Part shown: in pieces, positions 1-9,541 of the stretch
Layout of the letters: each line of letters begins with the position of its first letter
Position numbering within the stretch: position 1 is the stretch's first letter
Assembly (NCBI GenBank): GCA_036502005.1
Contig: DASXZH010000082.1
Coordinates: forward strand, 1 to 64,000
DNA: 64,000 bases
Source of the DNA: DASXZH01 sp036502005
Lineage (GTDB): Bacteria; Armatimonadota; Fimbriimonadia; Fimbriimonadales; Fimbriimonadaceae
Reading direction: 5' to 3'
Position numbers and translations under genes: made by a program
The notes under the pieces: generated by a model
What the model was told of the DNA's origin: nothing
Database searches by the model: none
What the model saw: only the letters and a program-made list of their open reading frames with translations

Positions 1-193
1 GAAGTACAAAACGAAATCGTTCTTCCATTACCGAACACTCCTTCCATGGCATTGACCTTGACCCTCCTAAAGGATCAAGGACACACCATGTGTAACCTAT
101 GTGTCCGGAACAATGTGTAACCTATCTGTCGGAACGCTCAATCTTCGCTTCAATGCCCGCCGTCTGCTTATTAATCCAACCAAGGAGGGGCAA
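1..193. repeat. Left-edge non-coding stretch with a 24-bp imperfect direct repeat
   Basis: Two near-identical 23-24 bp copies beginning ATGTGTAACCTAT lie head to tail at 88-111 and 113-135; they differ at one base and by one base in length. One frame is open from the window edge to a stop at 118-120 but has no recognisable protein signature. The repeat could be the end of an insertion sequence lying left of the window, but no transposase is visible, so this is only a possibility. Confidence 0.4.
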
Positions 194-349
194 ATGAAGA
201 ATATCGTAAGTAAGGCAGTCGCCTGTCTTCTTATTACTGGCATCGTGGCCGGTTTTGCATCTGCAGGGACGCATCATAAGCATCACCGCAAGCATCATCG
301 CCGACACCACCATGTCGTAATTCACAAGATGATGAAGCACAAAATGTAG
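194..349 (+). CDS. Small exported histidine-rich protein
   Basis: This 51-residue protein has a classic signal peptide (MKNIV, a hydrophobic core LLITGIVAGFA, and an A-S-A-G cleavage region near residue 25). The mature part is about 26 residues, of which roughly half are His and most of the rest Lys, Arg or Met (HHKHHRKHHRRHHH, then a Met/Lys-rich tail). The start at 194 is chosen because AAGGAGGGG lies directly upstream at 182-190; an in-frame start at 101 would destroy the signal peptide. A terminator follows within 30 bp, so it is a monocistronic unit. His/Met-rich tails bind Cu, Ni or Zn in other small proteins; metal binding here is inference. I recognise no named family. Confidence 0.7.
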   Translation: MKNIVSKAVACLLITGIVAGFASAGTHHKHHRKHHRRHHHVVIHKMMKHKM

Positions 350-375
350 ATTTTGACTTCGTCGATTTCAACTGT

Positions 376-399
376 GGCACCCTTTGGGTGCCTTTTTTT
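376..399 (+). terminator. Rho-independent terminator
   Basis: GGCACCC, TTT loop, GGGTGCC, followed by seven T. It serves the His-rich gene. On the minus strand there is no T tract after the hairpin, so it acts in one direction; its T run touches the stop codon of convergent guaA at 398. Confidence 0.85.
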
Positions 400-1963
400 A
401 TTCGAGCTCGATGGTTGCCGGTGGCTTGCTCGTTAGGTCATAAAAGACCCGGTTGACCCCGTTTACTTCGTTCACGATCCTTGTCGCAATATGCTCCAAG
501 GCTTCGAACGGAAGGTTTACGGCTCGCGCCGTCATGGCATCTTCGCTTTCCACCGCTCTCAGAACGATTGGCTGTTCGTAGGTTCGGGCATCACCCATAA
601 CCCCCACGCTTTTAACATCCAAGAGAGCGGCATAGGATTGCCAAATATGCTTATTGAGACCCCTGTTTTTAAGCTCTTCCCGAAAGATGGCGTCGGCTTC
701 TTGAACGATTTGCACTCGTTCTTCGGTGACTTCGCCCAGAATTCTTACCGCCAAGCCAGGCCCCGGGAACGGCTCCCGATCAACCATTTCATCCGGCAAG
801 CCAAGGGTTCTTCCAACGGCGCGGACTTCGTCTTTAAAAAGCCATCGTAACGGCTCGATAAGCTTCATCTTCATCCAGTCCGGCAAGCCGCCCACGTTGT
901 GGTGGGTTTTAATCTTGGCTGCCGTAGGCGAGCCGCTTTCGATCACGTCTGGATAGAGCGTTCCTTGGGCTAAAAAGTCGCAGCCCTTCAGTTCCTCGGC
1001 GTGCTGCTCAAATACTTGAACAAAGTTCGCCCCGATGATCTTGCGCTTTTGCTCTGGCTCTGTAACTCCAGCGAGGGCGGAAAAGAACTGCTTACGGGCA
1101 TCAAAAACTATAAGGTTCGCCTTAAAGTGATCTACAAACGCCTCTTTGACCAATTCCGCTTCGTTCTTGCGAAGCAAGCCGTGATCAACGAAAACACAAA
1201 CCGCGCGCTCGCCAATCGCTTTCGTCAGTAAGGCGGCCATAACGGAGCTATCCACCCCGCCGCTAACCGCGCAAAGCACCTTGCCTTCGCCGACTGTTTC
1301 CCGGATCTTGGCGATCTCTTCTTCGATAAAGCTCTCGCTGGTCCAGTCGCCGCGTAAGCCCGCTTCGTTATAAAGGAACTGCCGCAGAATGGACGTGCCC
1401 CCGGGCGTGTGCGAAACTTCCGGATGGAACTGCACGCCATATTGCTTGGCGGCTCTATTAGCAAAAGCGGCTACCGGGCAGCTTTCTGTTTCCGCGATCA
1501 CTTCAAAGCCGGGCGGTGCTTCCAGAACGCGGTCGCCGTGACTCATCCAAACCTTGTCCGAACTCATGTCGCCAAGGAATGAATCTTGCCGACGCGAGGT
1601 CAACTCCCGGCTGCCGTATTCCTTGCCCGTCGAAGCTCCCAACCTTCCGCCCAAGCGGTAGGCCATAAGTTGCAGCCCATAGCAAATGCCCAGTGTTGGG
1701 ATGCCATTGACCAGTGAAAAATCAAGTGTGGGAGAGCCCTCGTCCATCACCGAGTTCGGCCCCCCGCCTAAGATCACCGCCGACGGATGTTTAGATTTTA
1801 TGGCGTTGGCCGCATCCGTCCATGGGACCATCTCGCTGTAAATTCCCAGTTCACGAACTCGCCGGACAATTAGCTGCGTGTACTGCCCGCCAAAATCGAT
1901 CACAAGCACTAGCTCGTGGTTTTTAGAAATGTTGTTTGATTCTTCCTGGGCGATTGCTGACAT
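398..1963 (-). CDS. guaA: GMP synthase (glutamine-hydrolysing)
   Basis: Converts XMP, glutamine and ATP to GMP in the cytosol, the last step of guanine nucleotide synthesis. The product is 521 residues from the chosen start, matching the usual ~520-525. An N-terminal class I glutamine amidotransferase domain carries the nucleophile in GICYGLQL (Cys94) and the HPEVSHT histidine. The ATP-pyrophosphatase domain has the P-loop AVSGGVDSS, and the C-terminal dimerisation domain ends in TIELE. The start at 1963 overlaps the stop of the upstream VOC gene as TAATG with GGAG just before it, implying translational coupling. An upstream in-frame start at 1993 would add ten non-conserved residues inside the neighbour. 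Confidence 0.97.
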   Translation of the reverse strand: MSAIAQEESNNISKNHELVLVIDFGGQYTQLIVRRVRELGIYSEMVPWTDAANAIKSKHPSAVILGGGPNSVMDEGSPTLDFSLVNGIPTLGICYGLQLMAYRLGGRLGASTGKEYGSRELTSRRQDSFLGDMSSDKVWMSHGDRVLEAPPGFEVIAETESCPVAAFANRAAKQYGVQFHPEVSHTPGGTSILRQFLYNEAGLRGDWTSESFIEEEIAKIRETVGEGKVLCAVSGGVDSSVMAALLTKAIGERAVCVFVDHGLLRKNEAELVKEAFVDHFKANLIVFDARKQFFSALAGVTEPEQKRKIIGANFVQVFEQHAEELKGCDFLAQGTLYPDVIESGSPTAAKIKTHHNVGGLPDWMKMKLIEPLRWLFKDEVRAVGRTLGLPDEMVDREPFPGPGLAVRILGEVTEERVQIVQEADAIFREELKNRGLNKHIWQSYAALLDVKSVGVMGDARTYEQPIVLRAVESEDAMTARAVNLPFEALEHIATRIVNEVNGVNRVFYDLTSKPPATIELE

Positions 1964-2346
1964 TACTCCATCGACTCGTTCGGGTCTGACCAAAGGTAGA
2001 TCATGTTCTCGTCGTGGTCAAAAAACGTAACCGATTGGCGCTGGCCCTTTTCGCCTTTGATAGTGCCGAAAGGAACGTTCAACGCCTTTAGTCGGTGAAC
2101 TTCGGCCGCGAAGTCGTCGGTTTGGAGTGCCAGTCTCGGCTTGGGCAACTCGTCTTCATCGGGAAACTCACGCTCCCACCTGTTTTCCAATACAAGCCCA
2201 ATTTTGCTGGACCCGTCTACGTCCAAAACGGCAAATCCCCATTCGTCTTTTTCAATCAGCCTGAAGCCGAGAACTTCGGTGTAGTGGCGGATAGCCGCGT
2301 CTAAATCGCGAACGAAATACAGCGTCTCGCTAACTCGAATAGCCAT
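1963..2346 (-). CDS. VOC-family (glyoxalase/bleomycin-resistance fold) protein
   Basis: 127 residues with the two beta-alpha-beta-beta-beta modules of the vicinal oxygen chelate superfamily. Family-typical pieces are the start (ETLYFVRDLDAAIRHYTEVLG) and the end (SVTFFDHDENMIYLWSDP). Substrate cannot be told from sequence; members include glyoxalases, isomerases and antibiotic-binding proteins. The stop overlaps the guaA start by one base (TAATG), so the two are co-translated, but I see no biochemical link to GMP synthesis. Confidence 0.85.
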   Translation of the reverse strand: MAIRVSETLYFVRDLDAAIRHYTEVLGFRLIEKDEWGFAVLDVDGSSKIGLVLENRWEREFPDEDELPKPRLALQTDDFAAEVHRLKALNVPFGTIKGEKGQRQSVTFFDHDENMIYLWSDPNESME

Positions 2347-2443
2347 TGCTTATCATTACGCAAAACAAAGGCATTTTGCATGGGATCAGAAAGCGGCAAG
2401 CGAAGAATTGCGTCTATTACAGAGGAGGATCCAGTTTAAGCGA

Positions 2444-4096
2444 TCAGAGGCCGGGCATCTGATCCATAAAATAGATGTGGTCGTTGGTTCTAAAGGCTAG
2501 ACCGGTTCCCCCATAAATCGCAATACCGTGGTTCACGTCCTCCGTATCCAGTCCCGTTAATGTAACGGTTCCAGTCTGAAGAAAAGTTGCGGTATTAAAC
2601 ATCGCGAAGCTTTCGGTTCCATTATCATTCGGTTGCTGCGAAATAGCGGCGATATTGTCAATCGGGTTAACCACGATATCGCCCAGTTGTGGATAAGCGT
2701 TACTGTTGACTCGGCCCACTACGGCTCCGGTCGAAGCATTAACCACCGTCCCATCCGGGCCATATATCCGGGATCCAAACGTGTGCAGGGTTTGTGTCCC
2801 ATCCAGAAAGGTGTTCGAAAGAGAATGCTCCAGGGTTGCACCACTCGCGTTAACAACACACTGATTTAAGATCGCCGAAGTGTCATCGCCAACAAATGCA
2901 TAGAGTGTTGTGGCGTTGCCCCAGGCAAGGACCGTTCCCATGCTCTCGCCGAGCTTGTTGGGCAGCGCGACGCCGGAGCTATAAATAGTTGGCCCCGTGT
3001 TGCCAATATTGCCACTCACGCTTGTGGATGCAGCTACGATGTTCGGATTGCCCGGATCAACCTTTAGGTCAAAGGCAAAGTTTGGAGGATTGGCAGCAGT
3101 GGAAAGCGGAAATGGGTTGCCTGCCGTAAAGGTCGTAAGATTCACCGGGCAGATTGCTCCCGGCTGGTTCAACGCAACATACAGCATCGTTCCATCGCTC
3201 GAAACATCTAATGGCCCCGGGTTGTTGCCCACAAATATATGGTGCAGAATCGATCCCGATGTAGGATCAACCTCAATGACGTTGTTGGCAAAGGTGGGTG
3301 CTGTGTTGGGCACACTTGCCCAAAGAGTGCCGGTAACCGGGTTCTGTACCATAGCAGAAGTGGCCTGCACCAGGTTACGTGGAGTTAGACTTATGGCAAG
3401 AACGGTGATCTTCCCTGCTAGGCCTGTTAGCCCATCCACAGTGGGAGTCACCATTATGGTACCGGCTGATTCGCCGACTAGGTCGCCGTTCGGCCTCATG
3501 GTCACGTTTTGAGATCCCTGGCCTAAGGCAAGACTTACGGAACCTGGAGTGATTACGAAGACATCCCCTTGTGCATCAGTGGCCTGAACTGCTACGGTTA
3601 GAGTCTGTCCGACCTTAACCTGTTGGTTGGGCACCACGGCAATATTGGATAGCTGGCTCGAGGATCCCACTGTCCCAAGTTTTGACCCATTCGCATAGGT
3701 GAGAACACCATTGGGGCCAACCTCGACACTGGCGGTGGCAATGCCTGTAACCGGCCCCGTGCCCCCGGCCGCTGCATGAAAACTAACGACCATGGTGCAA
3801 GGGGAATTCTCTACTGCACCGATCGGAGATGGGTAAGACGCTGTATAGGACGCAGGTGAGGAGTTGCGGTCAACTTCAAAACTGATATCTCCGCCATTAG
3901 TCCCGACTCCTTTAAAGGTAATCGCTGCAGAGAGGGCCGAGGTAGGTCCTTGGATCGTCGATCGTGTTCTCTGCGCCCAAAAAATTGGCACAACGGGGCT
4001 AGCCAGCGCGGTGCCAGAGGTTCCACCGCCGCCACCACCACAACCGGCGATGGCCATTGCCAACGGGATCAGCACAAAAGAAGGAAGTCGTTTCAT
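2444..4096 (-). CDS. Surface lipoprotein with Ig-like and propeller-like regions, paralogue 1
   Basis: 550 residues. The signal peptide ends in a lipobox (IAGC, Cys19) followed by a Gly run, so it is lipidated. About residues 35-230 form a beta-rich region containing a Big-type stretch (VKVGQTLTVAVQATDAQGD). The C-terminal ~300 residues contain YVTN-like propeller blades (VIEVDPTSGSILHHIFVG, SSDGTMLYVALN). The family-defining tail is GLAFRTNDHIYFMDQMPGL. It is last of three tandem paralogues at 2.4-7.5 kb, with 15 bp to the next stop region. Function unknown; an extracellular binding or stalk role is inference from fold and lipidation. Confidence 0.85.
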   Translation of the reverse strand: MKRLPSFVLIPLAMAIAGCGGGGGGTSGTALASPVVPIFWAQRTRSTIQGPTSALSAAITFKGVGTNGGDISFEVDRNSSPASYTASYPSPIGAVENSPCTMVVSFHAAAGGTGPVTGIATASVEVGPNGVLTYANGSKLGTVGSSSQLSNIAVVPNQQVKVGQTLTVAVQATDAQGDVFVITPGSVSLALGQGSQNVTMRPNGDLVGESAGTIMVTPTVDGLTGLAGKITVLAISLTPRNLVQATSAMVQNPVTGTLWASVPNTAPTFANNVIEVDPTSGSILHHIFVGNNPGPLDVSSDGTMLYVALNQPGAICPVNLTTFTAGNPFPLSTAANPPNFAFDLKVDPGNPNIVAASTSVSGNIGNTGPTIYSSGVALPNKLGESMGTVLAWGNATTLYAFVGDDTSAILNQCVVNASGATLEHSLSNTFLDGTQTLHTFGSRIYGPDGTVVNASTGAVVGRVNSNAYPQLGDIVVNPIDNIAAISQQPNDNGTESFAMFNTATFLQTGTVTLTGLDTEDVNHGIAIYGGTGLAFRTNDHIYFMDQMPGL

Positions 4097-4111
4097 AAAT
4101 CTCTCGGCAAA

Positions 4112-5782
4112 CTACGGACCCGAAAAATGATCGATAAAGTAAATGTGGCCGGACGTTCTGAACGCGAGACCGGTGCCGTTGTAAATTCCTATACCACGCA
4201 GGCCGTAGCCGTAGTCGGTTAGATTAGGGATCGTGTAAGTCGATACCAAACCCAATGTGCTGCTATCGAACGATTGAACGGTCACCGTTGCGTTCCCTGT
4301 GGGTTGGGCAAAGATCGCTAAATTGTTGGCAGCGCTAACGGCTACGTCGCCGTCCCCATTCCCCATTACTACTTTAAAATGACCTAAAACCGCGCCGGAA
4401 GCGCCGTTAATTAGGGTTCCATCCGTGCAGTAAATCAGGCTTCCAAAACGCCTCAAATTAGAGTCTGTCGCCGTGTTATCTGAGAGCTGCTTGCTTAGCG
4501 TTGCCCCATTCCCTGATACGGCGCATTGGTAAATCGTGGACGGATCCGATTCAACCGAGCCGGCATAAAGCGTGGTAGCGTTTCCCCACGCCAAAGAACT
4601 GCCATCGTAGAGCCCTAATCCAGAAGGGCGAGCCACGCCGTGATCATAAATAAAGGGGCCATCAGTAGCCGTAGAGTTGAGATCCCAAGTGGTTACAGCA
4701 ATCACATTGGCGTTCCCCGGCTGCACCCTTAAATCGTAAATTTGCGGACTTGTTTCATATTTAGTGGACGCTGCCGTTAGAGGAAATGGCGTACCAGCAG
4801 TAAAGGTGGCAAGATCAACCGGACAAACAGAACTTTCTCCATTCAAGCCTACATAAAGCATCGTTCCATCATCCGATATGTCCAGGGGCCCGGGTTCACT
4901 ACCTACAAAAATGTGGTGAATGACTGCCCCGGTGCTGGGATTCACTTCGATAACATTGTTCGCGTACGGACTGGTAGTGCTGGGGATGCTCGCCCAGAAA
5001 GTGCCCGTTGTCGGGTTTTCGACCATCGCGTTCGTCACCTGAGTCAAAACGCGGGAAGGCATGAAGCCCGCTGCCGCAACGTTTATGGTTCCGGTCGCAC
5101 CTGTGACCCCGTCTACCTGAGGCGATACTGTGACAGATCCTACGGCAAGGCCAAGCAAATCTCCATTTGTTTCGAATTTGGCATATGTCCCTCCGCCACC
5201 CACGAAAGACAAGGTTACCGACCCAGGCGTCAGCGGAAAAACATCGCCTACGGCATCTTCAGCCTGCACCTCGACCGTCAAAGTTTGGCCAACAGTAACG
5301 GTCTGATTTGGGACTACCGCAACGCTCTTGAGTTGACCCGATGTTCCAACTGTTCCTAGTTTAGAACCGTTAGAATAGGACACAAGTCCGCTCGTGCCTA
5401 TTTCCACACTCGCCGACGCGATGGCCGTTACCGGTCCGGTTCCTCCGGTTTGAGCATGAAAGTTAACCACCATGGTACAAGCGGTATTCACGACCAACCC
5501 GGTTGGGCTCTGGGAAGAAGCTGTGTAAGCCTCCGGAGAAGAGTTGCGGTCAACCTCAAAGCTAACATCCCCGCCATTTGCGGCAGCCCCTTTGAAAGTG
5601 ATTGCAGCCGAAAGAGCGGAGGTGGGCGCTTGAACTGAAGATCGAGTCCTTTGCGCCCAATAGATGGGAACTATCGCGCGTGCGGTTGAAGCGGCGGGAG
5701 CATTTCCACTGCTGCCACTGCCTCCACAGCCTGCTGAAACTACGCAAATCAACGTGAAAACGAGAACAAAAGGCCTTTTCAT
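4112..5782 (-). CDS. Surface lipoprotein with Ig-like and propeller-like regions, paralogue 2
   Basis: About 556 residues from MKRPFVLVF. The start at 5782 places a normal signal peptide with lipobox VSAGC in front; an earlier in-frame start at 5815 overlaps the upstream gene and gives an unlikely n-region. Domain order matches paralogue 1: shared segment (YWAQRTRS, APTSALSAAITF), Big-like region, then propeller (VIEVNPSTGAVIHHIFVG) and the tail GLAFRTSGHIYFIDHFSGP. Similarity to paralogue 1 is high along the entire length, so duplication is recent compared with paralogue 3. Confidence 0.85.
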   Translation of the reverse strand: MKRPFVLVFTLICVVSAGCGGSGSSGNAPAASTARAIVPIYWAQRTRSSVQAPTSALSAAITFKGAAANGGDVSFEVDRNSSPEAYTASSQSPTGLVVNTACTMVVNFHAQTGGTGPVTAIASASVEIGTSGLVSYSNGSKLGTVGTSGQLKSVAVVPNQTVTVGQTLTVEVQAEDAVGDVFPLTPGSVTLSFVGGGGTYAKFETNGDLLGLAVGSVTVSPQVDGVTGATGTINVAAAGFMPSRVLTQVTNAMVENPTTGTFWASIPSTTSPYANNVIEVNPSTGAVIHHIFVGSEPGPLDISDDGTMLYVGLNGESSVCPVDLATFTAGTPFPLTAASTKYETSPQIYDLRVQPGNANVIAVTTWDLNSTATDGPFIYDHGVARPSGLGLYDGSSLAWGNATTLYAGSVESDPSTIYQCAVSGNGATLSKQLSDNTATDSNLRRFGSLIYCTDGTLINGASGAVLGHFKVVMGNGDGDVAVSAANNLAIFAQPTGNATVTVQSFDSSTLGLVSTYTIPNLTDYGYGLRGIGIYNGTGLAFRTSGHIYFIDHFSGP

Positions 5783-5799
5783 AACTATTCCAAATGAGT

Positions 5800-7437
5800 T
5801 CACAGCCCTGGGCATTGATCGATAAAGTAAATGTGGTCAAAGGTTCTAAATGCCAAACCTTTGCTAGCATAAAGCGCCATCCCGGAAACTGAACTTTGAG
5901 TTGTAAGACCGCTAAAGATGAAGGATATCGTCGGGGTGTATGTGTTCCCACTAAAGACGTTAAAGTTTGTTGCCTCTCCCGTGGTGGCAAAAATGGCCAC
6001 GTTGTCGGTTGTGTTGACCGCGACATCCGTCCCGCCCTGTACAGAAAAGTGTCCTAAAAGGTTTCCTGTTGCCCCATTCACAACTGAGCCATTGCTGCCA
6101 TAGACGTTATTTCCAAATATGTGCATGACCGTGGTAAAACCCATCAATCTTCCTTGTAAATCGGCTTTTGGCACGAGCCCAGAAGAGCTAGCCGTGAACT
6201 GATCAAGATCGTAGCCGGTGTCGTAACTATTGTAGGTGTAGAGGACCGTAGGGGAATACCAGCCAAGCGAGATCCCGGCAAATGGAACGGTGGGCTGAAC
6301 TGACTGCTGCAAACCGCCTTTATAAGATTGAATCTGCCCGTCTCCGAGACTCATCGCGACAACATCGGGCTGATTAGGTTGAACGGCCAAATTGTTGACG
6401 AAACCTTGGGGGTTCTGGATAACGAAAGAGGAAACAACGATACCCGTTGTCAAATCCACCTGTTTAATGGTTTCCTGATTCTTGATGGACGCGTAAAGCT
6501 GTGTTCCATCTGAAGAGATGGCCAGCGCATTTGGCTCTGCCCCCATCGCAATCGATCTTAAAACCGCGCCGGTTGTAGGCGAAACCTCAATCACATCATC
6601 GGCATAGCTGTTGGCTGCCGCCGTCACACTAACCCAAATATTTCCGCTCACCGGGTTCATGGCCATGGCGTTGTTGCTGATAGCTAGGCTGCGACTGGGG
6701 TTGATTGTTAAGGAGTTAACCTGGATTGTTTGGGGAACGCTGGTAAAGCCGTCTGCCGAAGCCGTCAGCGTTACGGTCCCTGCCGAAACCCCCAAAAGAT
6801 CACCCGCCGAGTTTAGCTGTCCGTACCCTTGGCCAGCCGCAACTGTTAAATGGACGGATCCGGGAGTAAGCGGAATCAAGTTTCCGTTAAGGTCACTCGC
6901 CTGAACGAGGACCGTTAACGTTTGGCCAGCTTCGACCGTTTGCCCTGGTGGGATCGAGACTGAAGCCAACGTTGAAGCTGAACCCACGCTTCCAAGGGGT
7001 GTCCCATCAGGATGCTGCACAACACCTTGCGGGCTAATGTAAATGCTTGCAGTGGCAACCGCAGTGGGATTCCCACTTCCATCGGTCGAGGCATAAAAGC
7101 GAACGATCATTACGCAAGCTCCTACTTCGACGCTAGTTGGGCTCGCGTATGAAGCTGTGTAGGCGGCCGGAGCAGAATTCCTTGCCACTGTGTAGACAAC
7201 ATCCGTTCCCGTAGGGCTTGCCGCTTGGAAAGTAATCGTTGCGGAAAGTGCTGAAGTAGGCGCCTGCACGGAAGCGCGTGTTCTTTGCGACCAATAAATG
7301 GGAACACTGGGAGTCGCAACCGCGCCTTTTATCGAAACAACGGAGTTTCCACCGCCTCCGCAACCAGTTAGGAAAAACGGGATCACGAAGATAAGCAGGC
7401 TTAGGGCCGCTCGAACACGATAATGGTACGGAAGCAT
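5800..7437 (-). CDS. Surface lipoprotein with Ig-like and propeller-like regions, paralogue 3
   Basis: About 545 residues from MLPYHYRVR; an upstream start at 7464 is also possible. The signal peptide ends FFLTGC with a Gly-rich linker. The same modules follow: WSQRTRASVQAPTSALSATITF, a Big-like segment (VEAGQTLTVLVQASDLNGN), a propeller region (VIEVSPTTGAVLRSIAMG) and the terminal GLAFRTFDHIYFIDQCPGL. It is the most diverged of the three and the first in transcription order. The next gene upstream is cmk, 140 bp away, so the trio may be its own unit. Confidence 0.83.
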   Translation of the reverse strand: MLPYHYRVRAALSLLIFVIPFFLTGCGGGGNSVVSIKGAVATPSVPIYWSQRTRASVQAPTSALSATITFQAASPTGTDVVYTVARNSAPAAYTASYASPTSVEVGACVMIVRFYASTDGSGNPTAVATASIYISPQGVVQHPDGTPLGSVGSASTLASVSIPPGQTVEAGQTLTVLVQASDLNGNLIPLTPGSVHLTVAAGQGYGQLNSAGDLLGVSAGTVTLTASADGFTSVPQTIQVNSLTINPSRSLAISNNAMAMNPVSGNIWVSVTAAANSYADDVIEVSPTTGAVLRSIAMGAEPNALAISSDGTQLYASIKNQETIKQVDLTTGIVVSSFVIQNPQGFVNNLAVQPNQPDVVAMSLGDGQIQSYKGGLQQSVQPTVPFAGISLGWYSPTVLYTYNSYDTGYDLDQFTASSSGLVPKADLQGRLMGFTTVMHIFGNNVYGSNGSVVNGATGNLLGHFSVQGGTDVAVNTTDNVAIFATTGEATNFNVFSGNTYTPTISFIFSGLTTQSSVSGMALYASKGLAFRTFDHIYFIDQCPGL

Positions 7438-7579
7438 GTATCTTCGAGACGAGAGTTGCTGCACAGAAGGAGCTTAATTGGTCTGAAATACACTAGGCTT
7501 TCGCCTTCCGCCCGGGCCGCGTTGCAAATCCGGTGGCTCCATATTCCTTTTTTGCCCCTCACTCGCAAAACGCCACGCG

Positions 7580-8248
7580 TCACACTTCACTCTTAGAAGC
7601 TAGTTGCTCAACCCGAGAGAGCACTTCCTCAATCGAAAGCCCGCCGCTGTCGATCTCGGTGGCATCCGGCGCTTTTTGAAGCGGGCTGTCTTCCCTCGTA
7701 CTATCCCTCAGATCGCGCTCTTCAATCTGACTCTTAATCTCCTCCAGATTCACGTCCATACCCTTGTCGACAAGTTCCTTATAGCGCCGGTTGGCACGAA
7801 CATCAATGCTGGCGGTAAGAAAAATCTTTACTTGCGCGTTTGGGGCAACGACAGTGGTTGTGTCTCGGCCCTCCAAGATAACGCCGCCAGCCTTTACAAT
7901 CTGTTTCTGTTGCTGAACAAGCTGGCGTCGAACCGCGGAATGCACACTCACCGCGCTCGCGAAATCGCCGATTTCGGGTTTGCGGATCGCGTCCGTTACG
8001 TCCTCGCCATCCAGAAAAACCCTTTGCGGTTCTCCTGCTCCAAAACGGATTTCACTCGACTCCGCAATGGCGGCCGCAGGCCCAGCCTGATCGGCCGTAA
8101 TACCGTTCCGTATGCACTTAAGAGCCACGCACCTGTACATGGCACCCGTATCTAAAAACCGCAAATCGAGGTCGTGAGACACCTTCTTGGCAATGGTGGT
8201 CTTGCCCGATCCGGCCGGGCCGTCGATGGCGATAACGAGCTTATCCAA
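7580..8248 (-). CDS. cmk: Cytidylate kinase
   Basis: Phosphorylates CMP and dCMP with ATP. 222 residues, normal for the family. The P-loop GPAGSGKTT is at residues 10-18, followed by DLDLRFLDTGAMYR (family motif around the NMP-binding site) and LEGRDTTTVVAPNA (the GRD region). Its first codons overlap the end of aroA by 8 bp; the aroA-cmk order is common in bacteria (often followed by rpsA, which is absent here). Confidence 0.96.
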   Translation of the reverse strand: MDKLVIAIDGPAGSGKTTIAKKVSHDLDLRFLDTGAMYRCVALKCIRNGITADQAGPAAAIAESSEIRFGAGEPQRVFLDGEDVTDAIRKPEIGDFASAVSVHSAVRRQLVQQQKQIVKAGGVILEGRDTTTVVAPNAQVKIFLTASIDVRANRRYKELVDKGMDVNLEEIKSQIEERDLRDSTREDSPLQKAPDATEIDSGGLSIEEVLSRVEQLASKSEV

Positions 8249-9530
8249 CGCGCACCAGCGCTAAGTGGGATTCAAAGTCCGGGTAGCTGGTGGCAATATT
8301 TTGCGCGTCCTTGATAACGGTTTCACCCTCTGCAATCAGCCCCGCGATTGTGAAAGCCATCGCGATTCGGTGGTCACCTTCCGTTTCGATCACGGCTCCC
8401 TTTAACTCGCTCGGACCAATAATGGTCAGACCATCTTCCAGAACATGAACTTCCGCCCCCATGGCACGCAGGCCTTTGGCAACAAGCTCGATCCGGTCGC
8501 TCTCCTTGATGCGCATTTCCCCTGCATCCCGAATGTTGGTCTCACCGTTGCATTGGCTTGCCAGCACCGCCAAAACCGGAATCTCATCGATGAGCCTCGG
8601 CACGAGACTGCCCTTGATTTCAAAGGGCAACAACCGGCTTGGATTGCTCACCGTTATGTCTGCCACCGGCTCATTCAGTTCATCCCTTAGCGAATCCAGA
8701 GTGTAAGTAACTCCGGCTTGAGTTAGCACATCCAAAACCCCGCTCCGGGTTGGGTTGATCCCAACTCCCTGAAGCGTCAGGTTTGCTCCAAGCACAATGC
8801 TGGCGGCGACAAGCCAAAAGGCCGAACTGGAAATATCGCCCGGCACATTGAAATCAAATCCCTTAAATGTGCCACCTGCGTTCAACCGGGAAACGCTCCC
8901 TCGCTCTTCGCTCGAAATCGTCACATCCATGCCCAGCGCTTTTAGCATCCTCTCCGTATGGTCGCGGCTGAGGCTAGGTTCATGAATGGTCGTCGGCCCC
9001 TCCGCTCTGAGCCCTGCGAAAAGGGTGCACGTTTTAATCTGCGCGCTCGCCACCGGGCTCACGTAATCGATCCCCTTCAAGTGGGCGCTGCCCTTGATCG
9101 TAAGGGGCGGCGTGTCGCCGATAAACTCTGCTCCCATCTCGCGCAAGGGTGAGGCAATCCGCTTCATCGGTCGCTTGGAAAGCGATGCATCGCCACTGAG
9201 AATGGCCGTTATCGGACGAGAGGCAACAAGTCCGCTCATCAACCGAATCGTTGTGCCGCTGTTTCCGCAGTAAAGCTCGTCTTTTGGCTCGTTCCACTCC
9301 TTGGCCGGATGCAGCAGTATCTCATCAGCAGAAACGCTCTCATGGCGAAGTCCCATCTTGGCCAAACACTCCAAAGTGTTTTCGCAGTCTTGAGACACGA
9401 GCGGATTCAAAATCCGCGATGAGCCCTCCGCAATCGCCCCGAACATATAAGCCCGGTGGGTCAGAGATTTGTCGGAAGGCGACCGCAGCTTTCCCTGCAG
9501 CGTTTTCGCGCGCGTGATAATGAGGTCCAT
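8241..9530 (-). CDS. aroA: 3-phosphoshikimate 1-carboxyvinyltransferase (EPSP synthase)
   Basis: Transfers enolpyruvate from PEP to shikimate-3-phosphate in the chorismate pathway. 429 residues. Seen: SPSDKSLTHRAYMFGA with the substrate-binding Lys21/Ser22/Arg26, the GNSGTTIRLMSG PEP-site loop, LIDEIPVLAVLA with the catalytic Asp, MRIKESDRI, and DHRIAMAF near the C terminus. The gene lies 11 bp downstream of the UPF0182 stop and overlaps cmk, so all three are probably one transcript. Confidence 0.97.
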   Translation of the reverse strand: MDLIITRAKTLQGKLRSPSDKSLTHRAYMFGAIAEGSSRILNPLVSQDCENTLECLAKMGLRHESVSADEILLHPAKEWNEPKDELYCGNSGTTIRLMSGLVASRPITAILSGDASLSKRPMKRIASPLREMGAEFIGDTPPLTIKGSAHLKGIDYVSPVASAQIKTCTLFAGLRAEGPTTIHEPSLSRDHTERMLKALGMDVTISSEERGSVSRLNAGGTFKGFDFNVPGDISSSAFWLVAASIVLGANLTLQGVGINPTRSGVLDVLTQAGVTYTLDSLRDELNEPVADITVSNPSRLLPFEIKGSLVPRLIDEIPVLAVLASQCNGETNIRDAGEMRIKESDRIELVAKGLRAMGAEVHVLEDGLTIIGPSELKGAVIETEGDHRIAMAFTIAGLIAEGETVIKDAQNIATSYPDFESHLALVRVG

Positions 9531-9541
9531 TCCGCCAGAGT

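Noticed and set aside
1..120. Tail of a gene entering from the left edge
   Set aside because: The frame is open for only 39 codons, runs through a direct repeat and shows no recognisable protein sequence.
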